Below, one piece after another: positions 6,387-14,042 of a stretch of DNA of 14,470 nucleotides. A program made the translations under genes and the position numbers. The notes under the pieces were generated by a model, which made no database searches, was not told where the DNA came from, and was given only the letters and a program-made list of their open reading frames with translations. The stretch lies in the NCBI GenBank assembly GCA_023391425.1, contig JAEWAX010000145.1, positions 1 through 14,470 of the forward strand. Reading direction: 5' to 3'. This DNA is from Bacillota bacterium. GTDB taxonomy: Bacteria; Bacillota; Clostridia; Acetivibrionales; DSM-1351. The number at the start of each line of letters is the position of its first letter. Position 1 is the stretch's first letter.

Positions 6387-7691
6387 GTGGATATAACTAC
6401 AAAAATAAAAAGTATATATATTAATAAAGAGCCACTTACAGATAAAGATATGGAAGATTCAAGGAATATATCTATTTTTGAGGGCTGTACTGCTAGAACA
6501 ATAGCCACTCTTACTAGTGGTGCTTTTCTAGTAGGTTATGCAAAACTTCTTGGTTCCAGTGACCAAATAGCAGGTATTATTGCGGCAATACCTGTATTAG
6601 CAGGAATTATTATGTGTATATCTCCTATAGTATTTGAGAGAATGGAAAATAGAAAGATTATTGTCTCTCTATTTTGTTTAATTGGAAGATTAATGTTAGG
6701 ATCTATGATTTTAATTCCCTTAATGAAAATATCATATCAAACGAAAATAGTAATATTAATTTTTATTTTTTTAGTGGCAAATTTATTTATATCTTTTTCA
6801 CTACCAGCTGCCCAAACCTGGCAACAGCGTGTAACGCCAGAGGAAATAAGAGGTAGGTATTTTGGTAAACGTGAATCCATTGTATTAGGAACTGTAACAA
6901 TTATTACTTTGTTAATGGGGCAAATTCTTGATAAGTTTGAACAAATTGGGCAGCAGTTTTCTGGCTTTGTTGTATTATATAGCGTTGTATTTATTTGTGC
7001 TGTAGTAAATTTTATACTATTTTCTCAGATGAAGGAACCTAAATCAAAGGTAGCAGATACTCCTCCTGAGTTAAAGCAAGTATTAACCATGCCACTAAGA
7101 AACAAAAAATTTATGAAAGTAGTTTTATTGTTGATAATATGGAATTTTAGTTTTCAATTAGGTTCGCCATATACTGCTGTTTACATGGTTTCAACCCTTA
7201 AGTTAGGGTATGGCCTGATAACGTTAATGGCTGTCCTAGCATCAATAACTAGTGTCATTTCTGTAAGGTTTTGGGGGAAATTAGCTGATAAAAAGTCTTG
7301 GTTGTATTTAATGAAGCTTATGATTATTCTCCAAATACTCAGCTTTATCAGTTGGTTTCTTATAAATAAATATTCAGTTCTTCTCATATTGCCTGTTGCC
7401 CATATTCTCAGTGGAGCTGCAATTTCAGGTATAAATATATCAGTAAATAATCTGCAGTACAGCTATGCTCCTGAGGAAAATAAAACTGTATATATAGGGT
7501 TTTCATCAGCTATTAGTGGTGTTTTTGGCTTTTGTGGAACGATAGCTGGAGCCTATGTGCTAAAAATTGCAGAGCAATACAAATTTATTATTGGGGGCTT
7601 AAATATAGGAAACATTCAGATTCTTTTTCTTGTATCAAGCATTATTTTGATAGGGTGCTTCTTTTGTACACGGGACAGGTTGAAATCATAA
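6387..7691 (+). CDS. MFS transporter
   Basis: Integral membrane protein of the major facilitator superfamily, 434 aa, with about twelve hydrophobic segments. The first clear ones are near residues 38-55, 60-83, 91-112 and 119-140, and the last near 405-428. The first 30 or so residues are polar and cytoplasmic. The loop PEEIRGRYFGKR (151-162) and the FWGKLADKK segment correspond to the basic cytoplasmic loops of the family. A GTG start at 6387 is chosen because GAGGAAAT lies seven bases upstream. The next Met codons have no such site. The gene stands between a strong terminator and the 312-bp region before the sensor genes, so it seems to be its own transcription unit, although I find no convincing promoter. 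It could import or export a sugar or an end product of the locus; direction and substrate are unknown. Confidence 0.88.
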   Translation: MDITTKIKSIYINKEPLTDKDMEDSRNISIFEGCTARTIATLTSGAFLVGYAKLLGSSDQIAGIIAAIPVLAGIIMCISPIVFERMENRKIIVSLFCLIGRLMLGSMILIPLMKISYQTKIVILIFIFLVANLFISFSLPAAQTWQQRVTPEEIRGRYFGKRESIVLGTVTIITLLMGQILDKFEQIGQQFSGFVVLYSVVFICAVVNFILFSQMKEPKSKVADTPPELKQVLTMPLRNKKFMKVVLLLIIWNFSFQLGSPYTAVYMVSTLKLGYGLITLMAVLASITSVISVRFWGKLADKKSWLYLMKLMIILQILSFISWFLINKYSVLLILPVAHILSGAAISGINISVNNLQYSYAPEENKTVYIGFSSAISGVFGFCGTIAGAYVLKIAEQYKFIIGGLNIGNIQILFLVSSIILIGCFFCTRDRLKS

Positions 7692-7830
7692 AAATAGTAT
7701 GGTGAAATAAGCTTTGAATTTACTCATATTTTGTCCGTTTTGTTAAGCCTAAGTGATGAGGCAATTTCTTCTGAAGAGTGTTTATAGCTATCCTCTGCTG
7801 AAAAATAATGGTTACTTAAATACTTAGTAA

Positions 7831-7862
7831 TAGACTTTATCTGTTATTAATGGTAATATAAT
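7831..7862 (+). promoter_or_regulatory. Candidate promoter of the sensor operon
   Basis: TATAAT at 7857-7862 is a perfect -10. The -35 is not clear: TAGACT (7831-7836) is the best match by sequence but has a 20-bp spacer, and ACTTTA (7834-7839) has the right spacing but a poor match. A weak -35 would fit a promoter that needs an activator. Transcription would start near 7869, inside the operator-like site that begins there. Confidence 0.5.
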
Positions 7863-7869
7863 AACATGA

Positions 7870-7883
7870 GCTAAACGTTTCGT
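7870..7883 (+). promoter_or_regulatory. Second LacI-type operator (degenerate)
   Basis: GCTAAACGTTTCGT matches the operator core at 545-558 in 11 of 14 positions. With the preceding base, a 12-nt string AGCTAAACGTTT is identical in both places (544-555 and 7869-7880). The central AAACGTTT is a perfect palindrome; the right half-site is degraded. It starts seven bases after the -10 of the sensor-operon promoter, a position suited to repression. I infer that the same LacI-family regulator acts here with lower affinity. Confidence 0.6.
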
Positions 7884-7970
7884 GCTTGAGAAAGGTAAGT
7901 AGCATATTCTTCTTATCAGAGGTAGTTACACTCACTATATGCTTAATAAATGGGTTAATTAGAACAAGAT

Positions 7971-7994
7971 TTGAAATGTTGATTTCAAAGTTTT
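7971..7994 (+). terminator. Terminator-like hairpin in the leader of the response-regulator gene
   Basis: TTGAAAT (7971-7977) and ATTTCAA (7982-7988) form a perfect 7-bp stem with a four-base loop, followed by G and TTTTT (7990-7994). It lies five bases before the Shine-Dalgarno. Only one pair is G-C, so it would be a weak terminator; it may instead be an attenuator, an mRNA stability element or chance in AT-rich DNA. Confidence 0.3.
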
Positions 7995-8012
7995 TCGCAG
8001 GGGGTGTTTCTA

Positions 8013-9662
8013 TTGTACAAATTATTAATTGTAGATGATGAGGAAGAGGTAAGACAAGGGGTTATCCAAAAAATTCAATGGGACAAGTTTAACTTTGAAA
8101 TTATTGGCGAAGCCCAAAATGGTAGAGAAGCTATAGATATAATAGAAGATAATATACCAGATGTAATTATCACAGACATATCAATGCCTTTAATGAATGG
8201 GTTAGAGCTTTCAGAATACATACAGCTAAATTTTTCTACAGTTAAAACTATAATTCTTACAGGTTTTGAGGATTTTAATTTTGCCCAGCAGGCAATTAAA
8301 TTTGGAGTAGAGGATTACATTTTAAAGCCTGTTCTTCCAAAAGATATCGATGTGTTAATGGAAAGACTTAAAAGCAAGCTTGACCAGGAAATAGAGCAAA
8401 AAGAAAATATTATAAAATTAAAGAAACATTTTAATGAAAGTATGCCTATTATTAGGGAGAAATTCCTTTCGCTTATAATTGAAAACACTGTTGATGAAGA
8501 AGAGATTATGAAAAAAATAGCCTTCTTCAATTTGAATTTAACTGGTGGCTGCTATGTTATTGCTGCTGCAGACATAGATAATAGCTATAAAGACGAAAAG
8601 ATATTTGACGACAATGATATTGAATTAATGCGATATGCTGTAATCAACATTGCAAAAGAAATTACAGATAAATATGCTATTGGAGAAACCTTATTTCATA
8701 ATAGGGAGCTTGTAATTATATTCAGTCTTAATGAAACTGTTGGTAATGGTAATTGCATCAATGAAACTATATATAAAAAAGTATACTCTGTTTTGGAAGA
8801 AATTCGCCAGAATGTAGAGAAATATTTGAAACTGACGGTTACTATAGGTGTCGGAAGTGTTTTTAATAGTCTGTCAAGGCTTAAGGATTCATATAGATCA
8901 GCATTATCTGCACTTGAATATAAACTTGTGATAGGTGTAAGTAGGATTATATTTATTGAAGACCTAGAACCAAAAAGAAAAGATTTAATCGCTTTTGACG
9001 AACAGAAGGAACACCGCTTAGTTACCGCAATCAAGTTTGGAACAGAAAAAGAAGTAAGTGAAGTAGTAGATTTAATATTTAATAATATAATTGGTACCAA
9101 AGCTACTTTTCATGAGTATCAGCTATATTTTGTAGAAATGGTAGCAGCAATCTCAAAGATATGCAGGAATTTTGAAATAGATACATCACAAATTCTTGGA
9201 ATTCGTACAAATCTATACGTGGAAATGCTGGAATTCAAATCTTTTAATGAAATAAAAATATGGGTTGAAGTGATTTGCTTAAAACTTATGAATTTTATTT
9301 CAATTTCTAGGCAAAACACAACCCAAATGCTTGTAAAAAAGGCTCAGGACTATGTACATAGAAATTACAGCAATGATAAATTAAGTATTCAAAAAGTATC
9401 CGAATATCTACATATCAGTTCAAGTTACCTTAGTATGATTTTTAAAAAGGAAACTGGTGATACATTTTTGAAATACCTTGTGCAAGTAAGACTTGATGCT
9501 GCGATTGAATTGTTGAATGGTTCATATAAAATAGCAGAAATAGCAGAACGTATAGGCTATCCTGATATTAGCTACTTCAGTTATTTTTTTAAAAAAAATT
9601 TTGGAATGTCTCCAAGAGAATACCGTAATAATTATGTTACTAAAAAGGAGTCTTTAACTTGA
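8013..9662 (+). CDS. YesN-type response regulator (receiver plus AraC-type HTH)
   Basis: Cytoplasmic DNA-binding partner of the YesM-type kinase encoded next. I choose the TTG at 8013 (549 aa, MYKLLIVDDEEEVRQG) because AGGGGGTG (7999-8006) lies six bases upstream and the product starts like other YesN proteins. A GTG at 8004 in frame would add three residues but overlap the ribosome site. The receiver domain (1-120) has acidic D8, D9 and E10, phospho-acceptor D55 in IITDISMP, T83 and K105 in LKP. The central part (about 175-320) resembles the degenerate GGDEF-like domain found in such regulators (VTIGVGSVFNSLSRLKDSYRS). The C-terminal 100 residues hold two helix-turn-helix motifs of AraC type, ending IAERIGYPDISYFSYFFKK and GMSPREYR. 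The direct repeats at 12410-12446 are a plausible target. Its TGA overlaps the kinase start. Confidence 0.94.
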   Translation: MYKLLIVDDEEEVRQGVIQKIQWDKFNFEIIGEAQNGREAIDIIEDNIPDVIITDISMPLMNGLELSEYIQLNFSTVKTIILTGFEDFNFAQQAIKFGVEDYILKPVLPKDIDVLMERLKSKLDQEIEQKENIIKLKKHFNESMPIIREKFLSLIIENTVDEEEIMKKIAFFNLNLTGGCYVIAAADIDNSYKDEKIFDDNDIELMRYAVINIAKEITDKYAIGETLFHNRELVIIFSLNETVGNGNCINETIYKKVYSVLEEIRQNVEKYLKLTVTIGVGSVFNSLSRLKDSYRSALSALEYKLVIGVSRIIFIEDLEPKRKDLIAFDEQKEHRLVTAIKFGTEKEVSEVVDLIFNNIIGTKATFHEYQLYFVEMVAAISKICRNFEIDTSQILGIRTNLYVEMLEFKSFNEIKIWVEVICLKLMNFISISRQNTTQMLVKKAQDYVHRNYSNDKLSIQKVSEYLHISSSYLSMIFKKETGDTFLKYLVQVRLDAAIELLNGSYKIAEIAERIGYPDISYFSYFFKKNFGMSPREYRNNYVTKKESLT

Positions 9663-11419
9663 AAAAAAAGATTTCCATATTTTTTAGCAGAATCAGACTA
9701 AACAGCATTCAATCAATTATTACCTTATCTTTTACTGCGGTAATAATTCTTTCGATGTTAATAATAAGCTTTGCTCTCTATAGGATGTTTTCTAATAATG
9801 CTGAAGAAAGAGCTGCCTTTAGTACACAACAGATTATGAACCAGGTTAATATTAACTTGGAAGTTTATCTGAAAGGTATGATAGAGATATCTGACATAAT
9901 TAGAAGCAATTTTGAAGGAGACACAGATGATAACAAAAGAGATATCAGCGATTTACTTGAAGTGACTTCAAAATTAAGAAAAGACATTGTATCAGTAACT
10001 GTTTATAAAAAAAATGGACAACTGCTTATTGGGTATCCATCTCAAACTCTTGATGAAAATATATCTGTTTTAGAGCAGGCTTGGTTTAAAGACTCATTTC
10101 AATACTCTGTCGGGTATATTTTTCAGCCTCCTCATGTACAGAGGATTTTCAAAGGAAAGCGCCCCTGGGTTGTTTCTCTGTGCAAAGGGAGTTCTTCTTA
10201 TGGAAGTAACGGAGAACTTCTGGAATGGACTACAATGGTAGATATGAATTTCAGTGTTATAGAGCAACTATGCAAAAATGTCAGCCTTGGAAAAACAGGA
10301 TATATATATATTATTGATAACAATGGAAGAATTATATATCATCCCCAACAGCAATTGATATATACCGGGCTTAAAAATGAAAATATTAACGATGCTTTAG
10401 TCAGGAATGCCGGCTCATATTTTGATAAATTCCAAGGCAAAAAGAGAATTATGACTGTTAAAAATATTAGCTATGCAGGCTGGAAAATGGTTGGCATAAG
10501 CTATGTAGATGAATTAACTGAAAATAAAAGAAACTTTGAAAGTTATCTAATTCTTATTGTTGTTTTTGGATTAGTATTTGAGATAGGTGCCTCTATATTT
10601 ATATCCCAGAAAGTATCACAGCCAATTAAACGACTAGAGAAGCAGATGAAGTTGGTTGAAAATGGAGATTTTTCAATACAACTGGATGTAAAAGGAGAAG
10701 ACGAAGTTAAAAAGCTATCCAAGTCATTCAATTTAATGGTTTTAAAAATTAAACAATTAATGGAAGAAATCATACAAGAACAGGAAGATAAACGCAGAAG
10801 TGAATTTAAAGCACTGCAGGCACAAATCAATCCTCATTTCCTTTATAATACACTCGATTCTATAATCTGGATGAATGAGAACCAAAAACATGAGGGTGTT
10901 ACAACCATGGTATCAGCTCTTGCTCAATTTTTCCGTGTAAGTATTAGCAAGGGAAATGAATTTATAAAAGTAAGTGACGAAATTGAACATGCACGAAGCT
11001 ATCTAATTATTCAGAAGGTCAGGTATAAGGACAAGTTTGATTTTATTATAGAGCCTGAACCCGAAGTACTGAACCATAAAACAATAAAGCTTATACTTCA
11101 GCCAATTATTGAAAATGCTATTTATCATGGGATAAATAACCTGCAGGAAAAAGGTGAAATCATAATTAGGGTATATATTGACGGAGAAAGTATTATTTAT
11201 AGTGTATCTGATAATGGTTATGGAATGAAAACTTCTGTTCTAAAAGGTATATTGGATAGGGAGTCTACAAATGAGCATTCTTCTGGCGTTGGACTTAAGA
11301 ATGTCAACGAAAGAATAAAGTTGTGCTACGGGAATAAATATGGTATTGAAATAATTAGCGAACTGGATGTAGGAACAACTGTAAAGTTACGTATACCAAT
11401 AACTCAAAATGGAGGTTAA
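9659..11419 (+). CDS. YesM/LytS-type sensor histidine kinase
   Basis: Membrane sensor kinase, 586 aa. The TTG start at 9659 follows AAGGAG and overlaps the regulator's stop as TTGA, which indicates translational coupling. Order of parts: a membrane segment near residues 20-42; an extracellular dCache-like sensor region (about 45-290) with GYIFQPPHVQ and GKTGYIYIIDNNGRIIYHP; a second membrane segment near 295-317; a HAMP domain starting SQPIKRLEKQM; a coiled linker; then the His_kinase module QINPHFLYNTLDS with H393. The ATPase domain has N486 in QPIIENAIYHG, the G1 box SDNGYGM (D518) and GVGLKNVNERI. These are hallmarks of the YesM class. The own sensor domain and the adjacent binding lipoprotein make both direct and protein-assisted sensing possible. 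Confidence 0.95.
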   Translation: MKKKISIFFSRIRLNSIQSIITLSFTAVIILSMLIISFALYRMFSNNAEERAAFSTQQIMNQVNINLEVYLKGMIEISDIIRSNFEGDTDDNKRDISDLLEVTSKLRKDIVSVTVYKKNGQLLIGYPSQTLDENISVLEQAWFKDSFQYSVGYIFQPPHVQRIFKGKRPWVVSLCKGSSSYGSNGELLEWTTMVDMNFSVIEQLCKNVSLGKTGYIYIIDNNGRIIYHPQQQLIYTGLKNENINDALVRNAGSYFDKFQGKKRIMTVKNISYAGWKMVGISYVDELTENKRNFESYLILIVVFGLVFEIGASIFISQKVSQPIKRLEKQMKLVENGDFSIQLDVKGEDEVKKLSKSFNLMVLKIKQLMEEIIQEQEDKRRSEFKALQAQINPHFLYNTLDSIIWMNENQKHEGVTTMVSALAQFFRVSISKGNEFIKVSDEIEHARSYLIIQKVRYKDKFDFIIEPEPEVLNHKTIKLILQPIIENAIYHGINNLQEKGEIIIRVYIDGESIIYSVSDNGYGMKTSVLKGILDRESTNEHSSGVGLKNVNERIKLCYGNKYGIEIISELDVGTTVKLRIPITQNGG

Positions 11420-11421
11420 TT

Positions 11422-12402
11422 ATGATACATAAATTTCAAAGATTAATTTCTCTAATTTTAATATCAATTATCTTTGTGATTGGGTTTGGTGGATGTGAAA
11501 ACAATTCATTATCAACTCAAGAAAATCGAATAAAAATTAAGGTTATTGTTAAAAAGAAAGATGCAAGTTTTTATTCTGTAGTTAGAATGGGCGCAGAAGC
11601 AGCTGGAAAAGAATTTAATGCGGAAGTTTTATTTGATGGCCCAGATAGCGAAAAAGATATCGAAAAGCAGATAAAATTAGTTGAAGATGCTATTAATGCT
11701 CAGTGTGATGCTGTTGTTTTAGCCGCAAGTGATTATACAAAGCTGGCCGGTGTTGTTGAAAAAGCATATAATCTAAATATTCCAGTCATCATTATTGATT
11801 CTCAGCTAAATTCAAATAAAACAAAGGCTTTTGTAGGTACTGACAATCTAGATGCCGGAACTAAGCTCGGGCAAACCTTGGTAAAAAGGGTGGGTACAAG
11901 CTGCAATATTGCTGTCATGAATTTTATGAAAGGTGCAGCATCCTCGGATTTGAGGGAGAAAGGTGTATTCCAGACAATTGGTAAATATCCTGAAATCAAG
12001 GTTGTTTCCAACCTGTATTGCAACTCTGACGAAAATATTGCATATGAATTGACAAAAAAATTAATTAAGGAAAATACTGATTTGAAAGCAATCGTATGTA
12101 CAAATGCACAGGGTACCATAGGTGTGGCAAGGGCCGTTGAAGCAGAACGACTATCAGGAAAAATAAAAATAATAGGTATTGACAGTACTCCTGAAGAAAT
12201 AAGTTTTGTTGAAACAGGTGTAATCGAAGCCTTGGTTATACAGAACCCGTTTAATATGGGCTATCTTGGAGTTAAATATGCTCTGAATTCAATAAAAAAA
12301 GAGACAGTGCCAGAATCTACAAATACAGGTTTGACAATTATTGATAAAGATAATATGTATCAGCCTGAAAATGAGAAGCTTGTATTTCCGTTTACTGAAT
12401 AA
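11422..12402 (+). CDS. Sugar-binding lipoprotein (periplasmic-binding-protein family, RbsB-like)
   Basis: 326 aa. A signal peptide with hydrophobic core LISLILISIIFVIGFGGC ends in a lipobox with C25, so the mature protein is anchored to the outer face of the membrane. The rest is a type I periplasmic-binding fold of the ribose/galactose group: KDASFYSVVRMGAEAAGKEF, AINAQCDAVVLAASD, NIPVIIIDS, SSDLREKGV, CTNAQGTIGVARAVEA, IIGIDSTPEE and VIQNPFNMGYLGVKYAL. The conserved Arg, Asn, Asp and Gln in the last four blocks are the usual sugar-contacting positions. GGAGG, two bases short of the kinase stop codon, serves as its ribosome site, so it is part of the sensor operon. A separate promoter lies between it and the ABC genes. 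This suggests a role in signal sensing as well as, or instead of, transport (inference). Confidence 0.92.
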   Translation: MIHKFQRLISLILISIIFVIGFGGCENNSLSTQENRIKIKVIVKKKDASFYSVVRMGAEAAGKEFNAEVLFDGPDSEKDIEKQIKLVEDAINAQCDAVVLAASDYTKLAGVVEKAYNLNIPVIIIDSQLNSNKTKAFVGTDNLDAGTKLGQTLVKRVGTSCNIAVMNFMKGAASSDLREKGVFQTIGKYPEIKVVSNLYCNSDENIAYELTKKLIKENTDLKAIVCTNAQGTIGVARAVEAERLSGKIKIIGIDSTPEEISFVETGVIEALVIQNPFNMGYLGVKYALNSIKKETVPESTNTGLTIIDKDNMYQPENEKLVFPFTE

Positions 12403-12409
12403 TTATAAA

Positions 12410-12446
12410 TTCTCTATAGGATTTCTACATTTCTTTATAGGATTTC
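12410..12446 (+). promoter_or_regulatory. Tandem 16-bp direct repeats, likely response-regulator binding site
   Basis: TTCTCTATAGGATTTC (12410-12425) and TTCTTTATAGGATTTC (12431-12446) agree in 15 of 16 positions and are repeated with a 21-bp period, that is two helical turns on the same face. ACAT follows both repeats, after one extra T in the first. The second copy ends four bases before the predicted -35. Two direct repeats beside the -35 is the arrangement expected for AraC-type activators, and the AraC-type regulator encoded at 8013 is the obvious candidate (inference). The site is intergenic, so coding constraint does not explain it. Confidence 0.68.
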
Positions 12447-12449
12447 ACA

Positions 12450-12478
12450 TTCAAATAAGTATTAATTCACCTTATAAT
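12450..12478 (+). promoter_or_regulatory. Promoter of the sugar ABC transporter genes
   Basis: TTCAAA (12450-12455, four of six) and TATAAT (12473-12478, perfect) with a 17-bp spacer. Predicted start near 12485, giving a leader of about 35 nt with GAGGTG before the ATG at 12520. The weak -35 next to the direct repeats suggests activator dependence. No terminator separates it from the binding-lipoprotein gene, so read-through from the sensor operon is also likely. Confidence 0.6.
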
Positions 12479-12519
12479 ACAATTGTAGTCAATAAAGTTG
12501 TAGCAATAGAGGTGAAAAA

Positions 12520-14010
12520 ATGGATGAATTACTTGTACGTATGGAAGGAATACAGAAATACTTCCCGGGTGTTCACGCACTGAATAATTGTCGCTTTGAA
12601 CTTTTAAAGGGAGAGGTACATGCACTAGTTGGTGAAAATGGTGCGGGTAAATCTACTTTGATGAAGGTTCTTACAGGATTATATCAAAAGGATAGTGGCA
12701 CAATTAGTTATAAAGGTAGTGTAATAGATATCTACGGTCCAAGAGATGCTCAGAATTTGGGTATAGGAATTATTCATCAAGAATTAAATATGATGCCTCA
12801 TCTAACCGTTGCAGAGAATATTTATATAGGCCGTGAGCATATGTTTGGCCCATTTCTTGATAATAAAAGGACTAATAATGAAGCTCGTAAACTTCTTCAA
12901 TCTCTTAACATCAACATAGATCCTGAAACTAAAATGCAGGATTTAACTGTCGCAAAGCAGCAGATGGTGGAAATAGCCAAAGCATTATCATTCAAATCTG
13001 AGGTGCTGATAATGGATGAACCGACAGCTGCACTTACAGATACGGAAATCGAAAATCTCTTCAAATTTATCAAATCATTAAAAGCTCAAGGTGTTGGAAT
13101 CATTTATATTTCTCATAGATTGGAAGAACTTAAGATAATCTCTGACAGAATTACGACTATGAGAGATGGACAATACGTTAATACAGTCAAGACGTCTGAA
13201 GTTACCATTGAACAGATTATTCAGATGATGGTAGGACGTGCAATTTATGAGGAGCCAAAAACGCAGAGTATGGTACCGACAGATGCTCCGGTTGCTCTGG
13301 AAGTGAAAAATCTCAAATCTCCTTTAGTAAAAAATGTTTCATTCCAACTTAAAAAGGGAGAAATTCTAGGTTTTGCAGGACTTATGGGGGCTGGAAGAAC
13401 CGAGACAGCACGATTGATTTTCGGGGCTGACCCAATTGAAAGTGGAGAAATATATATAAATGGCTCAAAGGTAGAAATAAGAAATCCTTACGATGGAGTT
13501 AATAGCGGAATTGGATATCTTTCCGAAGATAGAAAACGCTATGGTTTAGCGTTAGGGTTAAGTGTAAGTGATAATTCTGCGATGGCGAGTCTTGAGAATT
13601 TTACAACCTTCGGATTGGTAAATGATAATCAGATAGAAAAGATTACAACTGAATATGTAAAGAAAATAAATACAAAGACTCCGTCAAATGCTCAGCTTGT
13701 AAAGAATTTGTCAGGTGGAAATCAGCAAAAGGTAGTCCTTGCAAAATGGCTCATAAAAAATTGCAGCATATTAATATTTGATGAGCCTACAAGAGGTATT
13801 GATGTGGGAGCAAAAAGCGAGATTTATAAATTAATGAATGATCTCGTTCAGGAAGGAAAATCCATCATAATGATTTCATCTGAAATGCCAGAGCTTTTAC
13901 GTATGAGTGATAGAGTTGCAGTAATGTGTGAAGGTTCTCTAACAGGAATACTTGACATTAAGGATGCAACTCAAGAAAAAATTATGAAATTAGCAACATT
14001 AAGAAATTGA
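12520..14010 (+). CDS. Sugar ABC transporter ATP-binding protein (RbsA/MglA/XylG type, two ABC domains)
   Basis: Cytoplasmic ATPase subunit of a CUT2-family sugar importer, 496 aa, the normal length of the fused two-domain type. The ATG follows AGAGGTG. The first domain has Walker A GENGAGKST (38-46), IIHQELNMMPHLTVAENI, the degenerate signature LTVAKQQMVEIAKAL, Walker B VLIMDEPTAAL (D166, E167) and the switch His in IYISHRLEEL. The second domain has the altered Walker A GLMGAGRTE usual in this family, a GYLSEDRKRYGL motif, signature LSGGNQQK (397-404) and Walker B ILIFDEPTRGIDVGAKSEIY. All as expected for RbsA/MglA homologues; the sugar cannot be read from the ATPase. Thirty-two bases separate it from the permease gene. 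Confidence 0.96.
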   Translation: MDELLVRMEGIQKYFPGVHALNNCRFELLKGEVHALVGENGAGKSTLMKVLTGLYQKDSGTISYKGSVIDIYGPRDAQNLGIGIIHQELNMMPHLTVAENIYIGREHMFGPFLDNKRTNNEARKLLQSLNINIDPETKMQDLTVAKQQMVEIAKALSFKSEVLIMDEPTAALTDTEIENLFKFIKSLKAQGVGIIYISHRLEELKIISDRITTMRDGQYVNTVKTSEVTIEQIIQMMVGRAIYEEPKTQSMVPTDAPVALEVKNLKSPLVKNVSFQLKKGEILGFAGLMGAGRTETARLIFGADPIESGEIYINGSKVEIRNPYDGVNSGIGYLSEDRKRYGLALGLSVSDNSAMASLENFTTFGLVNDNQIEKITTEYVKKINTKTPSNAQLVKNLSGGNQQKVVLAKWLIKNCSILIFDEPTRGIDVGAKSEIYKLMNDLVQEGKSIIMISSEMPELLRMSDRVAVMCEGSLTGILDIKDATQEKIMKLATLRN

Positions 14011-14042
14011 TTTTGATAATAAAAATAGTGAGGTAACTGATT

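Larger units (their letters stand above)
7692..8012 (+). other. Intergenic regulatory region and 5' leader of the sensor operon
   Basis: About 320 bp without a gene. It holds a candidate promoter (TATAAT at 7857-7862), an operator-like dyad (7870-7883) and a small hairpin followed by T5 (7971-7994). Other inverted repeats are TTACT/AGTAA (7812-7816 with 7826-7830), upstream of the promoter, and AGCATAT/ATATGCT (7901-7907 with 7937-7943), in the leader. No strong terminator for the MFS gene is visible here. The predicted leader from about 7869 to the start codon is roughly 145 nt. Confidence 0.6.

Noticed and set aside
12341..12583. 80-codon plus-strand open frame spanning the end of the lipoprotein gene and the ABC promoter region
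   Set aside because: Overlaps both the lipoprotein and ATPase genes in another frame, covers the promoter and repeats, and has no ribosome site or recognisable domain.
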